From: Bedellia somnulentella
Lineage: Eukaryota; Arthropoda; Insecta; Lepidoptera; Bedelliidae
DNA: 64,000 bases
Direction of reading: 5' to 3'
NCBI GenBank assembly: GCA_963576735.1
Contig: OY755186.1
Coordinates: 15,797,970 to 15,861,969 of the forward strand
How positions within the stretch are numbered: position 1 is the first letter of the stretch; each line of letters opens with the position of its first letter. Position numbers and translations under genes: made by a program. Below are positions 21,499 to 30,912 of the stretch, piece after piece. The notes beneath the pieces were generated by a model that had not been told where the DNA came from, ran no database searches, and saw only the letters and a list, made by a program, of their open reading frames with translations.

Positions 21499-21716
21499 CT
21501 TAAAATACATACATACATATTCTCACGCCGTTAGTTCCCATTGGGGTAGGCAGAGACTATTGATCGCCACTTTGTACGACAAAGTTGGCAAACCTCTCTA
21601 GCTTCATTCACATCCATCAATCTTTTCATACATGCTCTTTTATTCTTCGTACTTCGGACACCTGCCTTTTTGAGCACATTTTCTATTTGATCTAAATGTG
21701 TCCTCCGAGGTCTTAA
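21499..21716 (-). mobile_element. Family D LINE, 5'-truncated 3' end
   Basis: A 5'-truncated insertion with AACTTAAAATA at both ends. Reading minus, it holds about 60 codons of an ORF2 C-terminus, a stop, then GGCGTGAGAATATGTATGTATG. The hairpin CCCCAATGGG overlaps the last codons. Confidence 0.85.
21531..21713 (-). pseudogene. LINE ORF2 C-terminal coding fragment (family D)
   Basis: Uninterrupted frame of about 60 codons with LDQIENVLKKAG, KRACMKRLMDVNEAREVCQ and TKWRSIVSAYPNGN before the stop. The basic helix with a Cys, followed by W-R-x-I-V-S-A-Y, is a recognisable C-terminal end of a non-LTR retrotransposon polymerase; the exact clade is not certain. Endonuclease and reverse transcriptase domains are absent because of 5' truncation. 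The fragment matters because its 3' end is the one shared by families A and B. Confidence 0.8.
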
Positions 21717-21720
21717 CTTA

Positions 21721-22158
21721 AAATATAATTATACAGTCTGAACTTAAAATAGTAATTATAAAATTTGTTAGAGAGATAATAATGACATTATAACTCCCCT
21801 AGTTTGAATCCTTATGAAACAAAGCCCATCATATACTTATACCGATATTGCAATTGGGATAGACACAATGACGAAGTCTTATTCAGCCGATAATTTATTT
21901 TTTTCACGTTACTCAGCAATATTCACCAGGAAACCTTCGTCACGAAATGGTTAGAAATAATTGCTTGACTGGTTTTTGGTAAGGCTTTTTTGCCTTATTC
22001 TTTCACACTATTCATTCCTTAACGAGCATGTTCGTATTGTAACGGGATTGCTTGAAATATTGATATGACATTTAGCCGTTGGGTTTCACTAAATTCTTAG
22101 TTTTAAAAACGAGATATTTACTAGAAAGGATTTCGTATAAGTTACATTATTAAAAAAG
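21721..22158. other. No feature seen
   Basis: AT-rich sequence between repeats; no boxes, exon signals or known repeat blocks found. Confidence 0.4.
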
Positions 22159-22404
22159 CTGTGTAGTGTCGGCTCAAAATAACACTACCCCATTTCTACC
22201 CTTAAGTGATCGTAAGAGGCGACTAAGGGTATAGGGACTTTTCAAATGAGTTTTAGGCGATGTGGTTGGAGACCCGTCACCAAAAACATTTATTATTACC
22301 ATCTTTTCCCCGCTCAACTTCCGAAAGTGGCTGAGGAATTTCTCATTCCAAAGCTCTGGCTACCCCGTTTAGGGAATTATAGCCGTGAGTATATGTATGT
22401 ATAT
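22159..22404 (+). mobile_element. Family A retroposon copy, CCCGTTTAGGG subfamily
   Basis: Complete plus copy; ACATTAT followed by AAA lies just outside both ends. Confidence 0.88.
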
Positions 22405-22774
22405 GTACATTATAAAGACAACACGAGTTTTCTCTTAATCGTGTGACATAAAAAGTACAAAAACGTATTGTTACGTGATGTAAATGTATTAAGATTCCCA
22501 TTTTGATAACGACTCGTTTCACTTGACTCTTCGTAAATTTGTGCAAACTTTTTGTAGTATGTCCTGATGGTACGAGAAAACTATGAAGATTACATTATAT
22601 TGTTACTTATCATTTGAACCGCAAATTCTCGAGGAGGTGGCAGAGTTGCTTGATATTTTGAACATCACGTGAAATTTTGTCAACTGTTTTCTAAGTTTCC
22701 CATCGTGCATCGTATTTACGTAGTAGGCAGCAGGTATATCGTTGCTTTATCATTTTGAAGATTTTATAAATATA

Positions 22775-23021
22775 CATACATACATACATATACTCACGGC
22801 TATAAATTCCTAGAAGGGGTAGCCAGAGCTAACGAATTAGAAATTCCTCAGCCACTTTTGGAAGTTGCGTGGGTAAAATAAAGGTTTGCTGTGTAGTGTC
22901 GGCTTAGAATAGCACTACCTTTTTCTTCCGGTGGGTGTACGTAAAAGGAGACTAACGGTATTGGGGCTTTTTAAGGCATTTTTGGGCGATGCGGTTGGAG
23001 ACCCATCACCAACAACCTTTA
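22775..23021 (-). mobile_element. Family A copy with 5' inversion (twin-priming structure)
   Basis: TTTTATAAATATA at 22762-22774 and 23022-23034 brackets one insertion. Its 3' half is in minus orientation (22775-22889) and its 5' half is flipped to plus (22889-23021, starting GCTGTGTAGTGTCGG). The two halves meet at the same point of the element (AACCTTTATTTTA). This is the signature of twin priming during target-primed reverse transcription. Confidence 0.85.
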
Positions 23022-23077
23022 TTTTATAAATATATCTGTCTATATGACAGGTTATAACGTAATTTGAATGTTTGGTT

Positions 23078-23155
23078 TATGAAAACCTCATGTGGGGATT
23101 ATTACTAATCAATCGGTGACTGGTGTCGAAAATTTTTTCTTTCCTTAATTTATTA
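23078..23155. mobile_element. Family C inverted tRNA-SINE fragment
   Basis: ATGAAAACCTCATGTGGGGA directly followed, after a short gap, by TGTCGAAAATTTTTTCTTTCC; the tRNA part is nearly all lost. Confidence 0.5.
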
Positions 23156-23439
23156 GGTAATAACATTAAAAGTTCTAGCAGTAAAGTTCCAGAATCCGTG
23201 ATATTATGCACAAAACTCGTAATAAACATTAGTCCACAAAACAGTTGTTATAAGGGGAGATATCCGATATTTGGGTTAAGTATCTCCACAAAAATGCAAG
23301 TCATAAACCGGGAGCGGAAAGTGACGCCATTATTTAGCTATTTGTATAAACAGGACGTCTCGTCTGGTCACTCTGATGGGGAATTAGTTGGATATAACGG
23401 TAGGCTACTTATACGAGCAATATATATATATATATATAT

Positions 23440-23757
23440 ATTCTATGAGTAGATCACCGCTTCTCGTGCCGGCGATGAAGGTTCAAATCCCGGATCAGAT
23501 CTTCACCAATTTGTCATTTCTATGGCTAAATGTCTGGTTAATTTATCATGGTTGTTAACGGTGAGCATGGTTTAGTTGTAATAGTCTTGCGACAGTGCAT
23601 TTGTACAAAAACGCCGATAAGCCTGCTCCCTAACACATGAGTACACTGTCAAAGTAAAACGTGGGTTCTCTGAACAGCAGGTGACAATGTCTTGTAATTT
23701 TCAAAAGTATCAGTACATTTGCCAACCCCTTTAGGGATATACGGCATGAACATTTGA
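23440..23757 (+). mobile_element. Family B tRNA-derived SINE, diverged
   Basis: B box (AAGGTTCAAATCCCGG), body (TTCACCAATTTGTC, GGTTAATTTATCATGGTTG) and 3' hairpin (CCAACCCCTTTAGGGATA) are all visible with many changes. A (TA)n run at about 23419-23440 precedes it. Confidence 0.7.
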
Positions 23758-23761
23758 GTTC

Positions 23762-23870
23762 TGTGTGTAGGTTTAGAATAGCACTGACCTTTTTTTGCCC
23801 GCGGGTGTCATATGAAACAACTTAAGGTATTTTTGGCAGCCTAATGAATGGGCAATCGGTGTCTGAAAAG
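23762..23870 (+). mobile_element. Family A head fragment, diverged
   Basis: GTTTAGAATAGCACTGACC then CCCGCGGGTGTCATATGA match the first ~110 bases of family A. Confidence 0.55.
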
Positions 23871-23991
23871 GCACGAACGGCAGTGCATGATGCTGTTCTT
23901 CTTCCTAAGCTTATGTATTGTGAATTAAAATTAGTACTCGTATAAGTATTGTAAGCCGCATATAAAGGAATTTTAAAGAGTTTAAATGGTG

Positions 23992-24357
23992 ACGTGATAG
24001 CTCAATGGGTAGAACACCGGTTAACGTGTATGCGACTAGTGTTCAAATCCCGGGTCGGGCCTACACCAATTTGTCTTTTCTAAAGTCATATGTGTGGTTA
24101 ATTTATCATGGTTGCTAACGGTGAGGGAAAACATCGTGAGGAAACCCACATGGCTGAGTTGTACTTAGTCATGTGACAGTGTATTCGTACAAAACGGCGA
24201 TAGGCCTGCCCCCTATCACGTGAGTACACTGTCTAAGCAAAACGTGGGTACCTTCTCTGGAAACTAGATGGCGCTTGCCATGTGAGTTCAGGAGTATTGG
24301 TACCTCTGCCAACCTCTTCGGGGATAAACGGCGTGAACGTTTATGTTATGTTATGTT
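23992..24357 (+). mobile_element. Family B tRNA-derived SINE, full length, with a very long target duplication
   Basis: A box (GTGATAGCTCAATGGG), B box (GTGTTCAAATCCCGGG), complete body, 3' hairpin and (TTATG)n tail. The 57 bases at 23935-23991 are repeated at 24358-24414 with two mismatches, directly flanking the SINE. Confidence 0.9.
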
Positions 24358-24441
24358 TACTCGTATAAGCATTGTAAGCCGCATGTAAAGGAATTTTAAA
24401 GAGTTTAAATGGTGAAAAAGGTGGTTTAAATGGTGGTAAAG

Positions 24442-24691
24442 TGCCGTGTAGTGTCGGCTTAGAATAGCACTACCCCGTTTCTACCGGTGGGTGTACGTAA
24501 GAGGCGACTAACGGTATTGGGGCTTTTAAGGGATTTTTGGGCGATGCGGTTGGAGACCCATCACCAACAACCTTTACTCTACCATCTTTTCCCCACTCAA
24601 CTTTCCAAAAGTGGCTGAGGAATTTCTAATTCTTTAGCTCTGGCTACCCCTTCTAGGGATTTATAGCCGTGAGTATATGTATGTATGTATG
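24442..24691 (+). mobile_element. Family A retroposon copy, full length
   Basis: Complete plus copy with GTTTAAATGGT on both sides, inserted in the right-hand copy of the long duplication region. Confidence 0.9.
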
Positions 24692-24769
24692 TTTAAATGG
24701 TCTTTGAAAACTGGTAATTAAGGTTCCATTTGTCATAAATACTAGATGTAAAAGCTGCATTCTCTAGCC

Positions 24770-25349
24770 TTACAGGTTGGTATGTTTTAGCATTCCAATC
24801 GATCTCAGGTGCTCTATGACAGCACGCCATAATATTAGCAATTCAATGATAATATTACACAGAAGCAGGTCACGACTAACTAGAACGTGTATCCTGGGAA
24901 TATTGTGTAAAAAGATTTTAAAATTTGCTTGAAGATTCAAGGTAAGAAAATTTTGCTTAGACAGCCTGATGATGACTTTAGGGAATTGATCAACTGCCTT
25001 TGACCTTTGCTCGCGGTGAATTAGATTTTTGAAGTCCTTGTCTATAAATAATGTTATAGGTTTTTGTTTTAAAACACTGAAGAAGACTGAAACACCAAAA
25101 AATGGTCTGTTAACCAACTAGGCTAGTGCCAGTGAGGTATGGGCAAAAAAACCATATTCAAGGTAGTAAACAGTGGCCATAATATGGCTGTGAGGAATTC
25201 ACAAAGACCAGCTCTTGTATTTTAAAGGATGAAGTATAGATAATGAGGAAATTATTTATCTGGGCAACTAGATGCTTTCTCCGTTGCTGGACATAGAAAC
25301 TTCCATTAGATAATATAATGATCTTAATAAGATACTTTATTGCAAGCAT
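24770..25349 (-). other. Two adjoining open frames of unknown nature
   Basis: Minus-strand frames of 63 (25158-25349) and 115 (24770-25117) codons lie end to end. The first starts near TGCAATAAAGTATC. I recognise no domain, splice signals or repeat family. A degenerate retrotransposon or non-coding transcript is possible; so is chance. Confidence 0.15.
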
Positions 25350-25769
25350 AGTTATTATAAGCTTGATAATAGCATTTTAAAATTATTACAATATTAAAAT
25401 TAATGTATTAATAAGTTTTGCTAATAAACATTGCATTTTTGCCTTTAAATGAATAAAAGTATTTTTGTCCATTTCTTTTCTTCGAGGCTAGTATTAGCGC
25501 TGCCTACCCTACAAAAGTTTAATTTTAAGTACCCATAAAACACATATAAACAATAAGCAAACATGATATAGTTTCCATAGCGCGCGCATTCATACATATG
25601 TATTAGAATGGCAGTTCTACCGGATATTAATCACTCTTAGTAGACTGGCTGTTGTCGCAGACGTATAGGATGGATCATTAGTTATATCATAGTCTTAGGT
25701 AATATTGTAAGTTATTATAAAGTAGATTTTATTACGGAATATAGTGTGAAATTGATTAAAAACCAACCT

Positions 25770-26090
25770 AAATAGCTCAGTGGGAACACCACTGCTTCTT
25801 AGCTAGGAGAATTGAGTTTAAATCCTGAGTCTAAATCAATGCGTGTAAAAGTTTTAAGCTTAGTTAATTTATGATGCCTTTAACGATGAAGGAAAACATC
25901 GTGAGGATATCGCGGAGTGGTATTTAGTTATATGACAGTGTTTTGGTACAAAAATTGTGATAAGCCTTCCCCCGGTCACGTGAGAGCACTGTGCAAGCAG
26001 AACTCTCGACACCAAGAGACACGTAAACGTAGCGTGAAGTTCAGACGAATTAGTATCTCTGTACCACTTCGGAGATATAAGGTATGTAAA
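25770..26090 (+). mobile_element. Family B tRNA-derived SINE, old copy
   Basis: A box (AATAGCTCAGTGGG), B-box-like GAGTTTAAATCCTGAG, GAAAACATCGTGAGG, CACGTGAGAGCACTGT and a CCACTTCGGAGATATA hairpin region; much diverged. Confidence 0.7.
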
Positions 26091-26097
26091 TGTGGGT

Positions 26098-26231
26098 GTA
26101 AATATACCCACGGCTATAAATCCCTAGACGGGGTAGCCAGAGCTTCGGAATAAGAAATTCCTCAGCCACTTTTGGAAGTTGAGAGGGTAAAGATTTCAAA
26201 GTAAATGTTTTTGGTGAGGGTCTCCAACCGC
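26098..26231 (-). mobile_element. Family A copy, 5'-truncated, abutting a SINE
   Basis: Contains the 3' half only, ending at TCTCCAACCGC, directly joined to the family B head at 26232. Confidence 0.8.
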
Positions 26232-26594
26232 AACCGTGATAGCCCAGTGGGTAGAACACTCGGTTATCGTGCAAACGACTAGTGTTCAAATCCTGGGTCG
26301 GGCCTACACCAATTTGTCTTTTCTAAAGACATATGTGTGGTTAATTTATCATGGTTGTTAACGGTGAGGGAAAACATCGTGAGGAAACCCACATGGCTGA
26401 GTTGTACTTAGTCATGTGACAGTGTATTCGTACAAAACGGCGATAGGCCTGCCCCCTATCACGTGAGTACACTGTCTAAGCAAAACGTGGGTACCTTCTC
26501 TGGACACTAGATGGCGCTGCCATGTGAGTTCAGAAGTATTGGTACCTCTGCCAACCCCTTCGGGGATAAACGGCGTGAACGTTTATGTTATGCT
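26232..26594 (+). mobile_element. Family B tRNA-derived SINE, full length
   Basis: A box (CGTGATAGCCCAGTGGG), B box (GTGTTCAAATCCTGGGTC), full body and 3' hairpin (CCAACCCCTTCGGGGATAAA), then TTATGTTATG. It lies directly against the broken end of a family A copy. Confidence 0.88.
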
Positions 26595-27154
26595 ACAACT
26601 TTTTATGTATTAGTAGGGGATGCGTCTGGACACTATTTAGTAAATAGGCATAATGAACTATTATTTATCATCTTTGAAATAGTGCATTCGGAAGCAGGTA
26701 TCTTTTTTGCAGTTATAACATCAAACTATAAATATGCATGAAAAATCACCCCTTTGTATTCCAAATTCAGTTTTCTTATTAGTATTCCCGTGGCGTATCA
26801 ATAGCAGTGGACAATTAGAATGATGTATGGTGTAATTAGCTATGTTAATTAAGTCGGGTTAGTGTCGGCCCTATTATTATGTTGATTTTATTGCCACTTC
26901 GGTTGTTATCAATTTGTGGCGTCTACAATGGGGTCACGTGGGGTCGATATGGTGTGTTTGGTTTTTATTGGTGATGCTGTGTTTGTTTATGGAGGGACTG
27001 CTGACTAAGCATGGTTTCGCTTGGGTTGTAACGTTGTTAAGTTTTGCGATAGTCGGATGATCGAAGCACCAAAAGTTTTTCAGGTTTGTTCTTGGCAATT
27101 GATAGTTTCCATTTGGTTAGATGGAACTTATTACTATAAGTACATTATATCAAT
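26595..27154. other. No feature seen
   Basis: Unique-looking sequence, slightly richer in G near 26880-27060. No exon or repeat identified. Confidence 0.4.
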
Positions 27155-27400
27155 TGCTGTGTAGTGTCGGCTTAGAATAACACTACCCCATTTCTTCCGG
27201 TGGGTGTACGTAAGAGGCGACTAACGGTATTGGGGATTTTAAGGGATTTTGGGCGGTGCGGTTGGAGACCCATCACCAATAACCTTTATTTTCCCATCTT
27301 TTCCCCACTCAACTTTCCAAAAGTGGGTAAGAAACTTCTATTTCCTTAGCCATGGCTACCCCTTCTAGGGATTTATAGCCGTGAGTATATATGTATGTAT
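27155..27400 (+). mobile_element. Family A retroposon copy, full length
   Basis: Complete plus copy; TATCAA flanks both sides. Confidence 0.88.
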
Positions 27401-27805
27401 CAAATATCTGACAGATTTTCAACATTATGGAAAACCTCCTCTTTGTTGCAAAAAATGTCATCCGTTGAACGCGCTAACCGACAAAACGGTTTGACCTACT
27501 GTCATGAAATTTTGCACACTGATCAACCATACCCTGATGATGGTTACAGGTTTTTGTTTTAAGTAGGCCAAAAAAATTGAAATTGGACATGAACTCGAGG
27601 AATAATACCCATTAAAAGTTTGCCATGTATTACTTAAGTCTATGGAAAAAAAATAAAGAGTACTAGAGCATTAACATAGAATTTTCTTTGTATTCTATGT
27701 GGCAAAGCTGATGAGCGATTTTTGGCATCGCGAAGCCTTCATGCCTCCTTAGTCTTAAATGAATCAGAAAATAGTGATACTGTGTCTAATTTTGCAAAAA
27801 AATTT

Positions 27806-28171
27806 TAACATAACATAACATAAACGTTCACGCCGAATATCCCCGAAGGGGTTGGCAGAGGTACTAATACTTCTGAACATCACGTGACTTTGTCACCTGG
27901 TGTTCAGAGTACCCACGTTTTGCATGGACAGTGTACTCACGTGATAGGGGGCAGGCCTATCGCCGTTTTGTACGAATACACTGTCACATTACTACGTACA
28001 ACTCAGCCATGTGGGTTTCCTCACGATGTTTTCCCTCACCGTTAACAACCATGATAAATTAACCACACATATGTCTTTAGAAAAGACAAATTGGTGTAGG
28101 CCCGACCCAGGTTTTGAACACTAGTCGCTTGCACGATAACCGAGTGTTCTACCCACTGGGCTATCACGGTT
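27806..28171 (-). mobile_element. Family B tRNA-derived SINE, full length
   Basis: Minus copy from the tRNA-like head (A box reverse complement CCACTGGGCTATCACGG) to the AACATAACATAAC tail. Includes the CATCACGTGACTTTGTCACC variant also partly seen at 1710-2043. Confidence 0.88.
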
Positions 28172-28225
28172 CGTAACTAATTTTATCCTAGATTAATTTA
28201 TTAGTATGCTAAATAAAAACAAGAC

Positions 28226-28438
28226 ATGTTGGGTTTTTATAAAACAGTTGCATTACCTGGACGACCAAAACTGAATCAGATAGGTGGACAACGTGTCTAT
28301 ATCATACAAACGCTATTAAGTGCAGTGCGGTCATACGGTGTGATCAATCAGTATATGTCGGTGGCAGTGGTACGGCGATCTGATCGAAAGGTTTGTTCAC
28401 CTCTACTACTGACTGATGTTGGAGGTAAGGTAATATAG
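28226..28438 (+). other. Small open frame, unknown
   Basis: ATG-initiated 70-codon frame with TVALPGRPKLNQIGG, YIIQTLLSAVRSYGV and SVAVVRRSDRKVC, of balanced composition, ending at GGAG|GTAAGG, which resembles a splice donor. No domain recognised. It could be an exon of an unknown gene or a transposon scrap. Confidence 0.2.
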
Positions 28439-28595
28439 AGAAAAAAGTAGTACAAAAAAATATATATGCAGAAAGTATTTTTTTACAAACTAGCAATAGT
28501 TGTGTGGGCAATAAGATAATCCAATAAACGAATAAGTTTTTGAATGGTGATGATTAGTGAGTTTAAACTATGTATTTGATTTTATTTAATGGAAG

Positions 28596-28735
28596 ACGAG
28601 CCGTGTTTAAACTTGTTATCGCGTGGGATAAAGCAGCCATCTCTTACGCACTTACTTAGTATCGTATACTGCCATCTCATTCTAACCGTTATCGTGTCGA
28701 TAAAATAGCGCTCGTGCTTGCTCTTCTGTAAGTCG
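28596..28735. mobile_element. CGAGC-ended MITE, ~140-bp form
   Basis: GACGAGCCGTGTTTAAAC to GCGCTCGTGCTTGCTCTTC; interior nearly the same as at 3428-3577. Confidence 0.75.
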
Positions 28736-29349
28736 GGCTTATCTATATCTATACTAATATTATAAAGAGGAAAGGTTTGATTTTTTGTTTGTTTGTTTGA
28801 ATTGAATAGGCTCCAAAACTACTGGACGGATTTGAAAAATTCTTTCACTGTTTTAATGCTACACTATTCCCGAGTGACATAGGCTATATTTCATTTTAAA
28901 AAAAAATAGGGATCCTTACGTAAACTTCAAAAATGTAACCCAAGGTGTTAAAGAAATACCAAAAAAAATCCTTACATCGCGTGCGCTGCGAAAACTACTG
29001 ACAATAGAATAAAATTATGTACTACAATTTTATAGAACACATCATTATCTAAAAAAAATGCCCCGACAGCATGTCTCTAACTATTATAGTTATCTCACAA
29101 CAAGCGTCATTATATAAAATTATTTAAAAATTAAATTAAAATCCTGCTTTAGAAAAGGCTCTTTATTTGTACCTATCTAATCCTTATAAAAAACGTATAT
29201 ATTATTTCAGACTACTTCAATACCCTTATATTACTTTTTGAATTATTCAATTCGAACATTCCATTCGAAAGTTATCTCGAATTAAAAAAATAGATAAAAC
29301 TCCGCTCGATTAGCTATGCATAGTAAGTTGTTGCAGGCGTCACGAAGGG

Positions 29350-29667
29350 GTACGGATGGGTGTACGTAAGAGGCGACTAACGGTATTGGGGCTTTTAAGG
29401 GATTTTGGGCGATGCGGTTGGAGACCCATCACCAACAACCTTTATTTTAATGTTTTTTGACATGAATTCCTCATGTGGGGATTATTGGGGGATTTCATGT
29501 GGGGATTATTCCCCGCCAGTGTCGAGATTTTTCTTTCCTTTAATAACAACCTTTATTTTACCATCTTTTCCCCACACAACTGCCAAAAGTGGCTGAGGAA
29601 TTTCTAATTCCTTAGCTCTGGCTACCCCTTTTAGGGATTTATAGCCGTGAGTATATGTATGTATGTA
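29350..29667 (+). mobile_element. Family A copy (head lost) carrying a family C insertion
   Basis: Runs from GGATGGGTGTACGTAAGAGG to GAGTATATGTATGTATG. AACAACCTTTATTTTA is present on both sides of the inner insertion (29454-29543), a 16-bp target duplication. Confidence 0.85.
29454..29543. mobile_element. Family C inverted unit nested in family A
   Basis: CATGAATTCCTCATGTGGGG (with a partial repeat of CATGTGGGGATTATT) followed by CCCCGCCAGTGTCGAGATTTTTC and TTTCC; most of the tRNA part is lost. Confidence 0.65.
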
Positions 29668-29832
29668 CTTTTGGAAGTTATGTGGGGAAAAGATGGTGAA
29701 ATAAAGGTTGTTGGTGGTGGGTCACCAACCGCATCGCCCAAAAATCCCTCAAAAGCCCCAAAACCGTTAGTCGCCTCTTACGTACACCCACCGGAAGAAA
29801 TGGGGTAGTGCTATTCTAAGCCGACACTACAC
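29668..29832 (-). mobile_element. Family A copy, head half only
   Basis: Minus orientation, from CTTTTGGAAGTTATGTGGGG to CCGACACTACACA; the 3' tail is missing where it meets the preceding plus copy, so the two form an imperfect palindrome. Confidence 0.8.
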
Positions 29833-30204
29833 AAACATAGCTTAAAACTTAAAAAAATATATATTAAAATAATAATACATGTAATAAAATAAAAAACAAA
29901 ATGTTAATGATAATTCATGCCCGAGCGAAGCCGGGACGGGCTGCTAGTAACTTTAATAAAAATCTAAATGCTATTAAAATTTTAAATATTAATCTTAAAT
30001 TTTCTTAGTGTGAAGAACGGAGGAATAATAACTAAAAGCTACGCTATAAAGTGGCAGTCAATAAATCTCTGTCTTCACCAATGAAAACTAATGGATTTAG
30101 TTTATGTAAAAAAAAAACTTGCAAATGATTTGATGACATTTGCAGCGATATTTAGTAAACTGCTTGCGTTTTGTGACTTTAGTAATGCTTATTTTAGTTT
30201 TATG

Positions 30205-30335
30205 ACATACATACATATAATTGCGGCTATAAATCCCTAGAAGGGGTAGCCAGAGCTTTGGAATAAGAAATTCATCAGCCCCTTTTGGAAGTTATGTGGG
30301 GATAAGATTGTAAAGCTAAGGTTCTGGTGATTGTT
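30205..30335 (-). mobile_element. Family A copy, 5'-truncated
   Basis: GACATACATACATATAATTGCGG to GCTAAGGTTCTGGTGA; the head half is absent. Confidence 0.78.
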
Positions 30336-30361
30336 TATTAATACGCTAAAAACTAACTTTT

Positions 30362-30912
30362 GAGGGATTTTTGGGCGATGCGGTTGGAGACCCATCACCA
30401 ACAACCTTTATTTCACCATCTTTTCCCCACACAAGCGACATGATAGTCCAGTGGATAGAACACCCGCCCGAAAAACAGAAGGGCGTGAGTTCCAATCCTG
30501 GGACAGGCCTACACCAATTTGTCTTTTCTAAAGTCATATGTGTGGTTAATTTATCATGGTTGCTAACGGTGAGGGAAAACATCGTGAGGAAACCCACATG
30601 GCTGAGTTGTACTTAGTCATGTGACAGTGTATTCGTAAAAAAACGGCGATAGGCCTGCCCCCTATCACGTGAGTACACTGTCCATGCAAAACGTGGGTAC
30701 CTTCTCTGGAAACTAGATGGCGCTTGCTATGTGAGTTCAGGAGTATTGGTACCTCTGCCAACCCCTTCGGGGATAAACGGCGTGAACGTTTATGTTACGT
30801 TTATGTTATGTTATGTTTTCCCCACACAACTTCCAAAAGTGGCTGAGGAATTTCTAATTCCTTAGCTCTGGCTACCCCTTCTAGGGATTTATAGCCGTGA
30901 GTATATGTATGT
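30362..30912 (+). mobile_element. 5'-truncated family A copy interrupted by a family B SINE
   Basis: Family A begins at GAGGGATTTTTGGGCG (head missing) and resumes after the SINE with CCAAAAGTGGCTGAGG. The truncated copy has AAACTAACTTT on both sides, as expected of 5'-truncated target-primed insertion. Confidence 0.88.
30436..30816 (+). mobile_element. Family B tRNA-derived SINE nested in family A
   Basis: A box (ATGATAGTCCAGTGG), B box (GAGTTCCAATCCTGGG), full body and tail TTATGTTACGTTTATGTTATG. TTTTCCCCACACAA on both sides is a 14-bp target duplication. The anticodon region differs from other copies (CCCGCCCGAAAAACAG). Confidence 0.9.

Larger units (their letters stand above)
28748..29947 (+). 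mobile_element. Non-autonomous Helitron, 1200 bp, with nested retroposons
   Basis: Starts A|TCTATACTAATATTATAAAG and ends GCCCGAGCGAAGCCGGGACGG, GCTG, CTAG|T, where CCCG/CGGG forms the terminal hairpin. The start and the motifs GGCTCCAAAACTACTGGACGG and GACATAGGCTATATTTCATT recur in the Helitron at 63075-63628. Two family A copies and a family C unit sit inside. No Rep/helicase coding. Confidence 0.85.

Noticed and set aside
30346..30761. Overlapping open frames of 71-83 codons on both strands
   Set aside because: They run across the family A and B repeats and disappear once those are recognised; the same holds for frames at 2342-2527, 22246-22546, 25917-26289, 29405-29596, 33931-34424 and 50613-50804.
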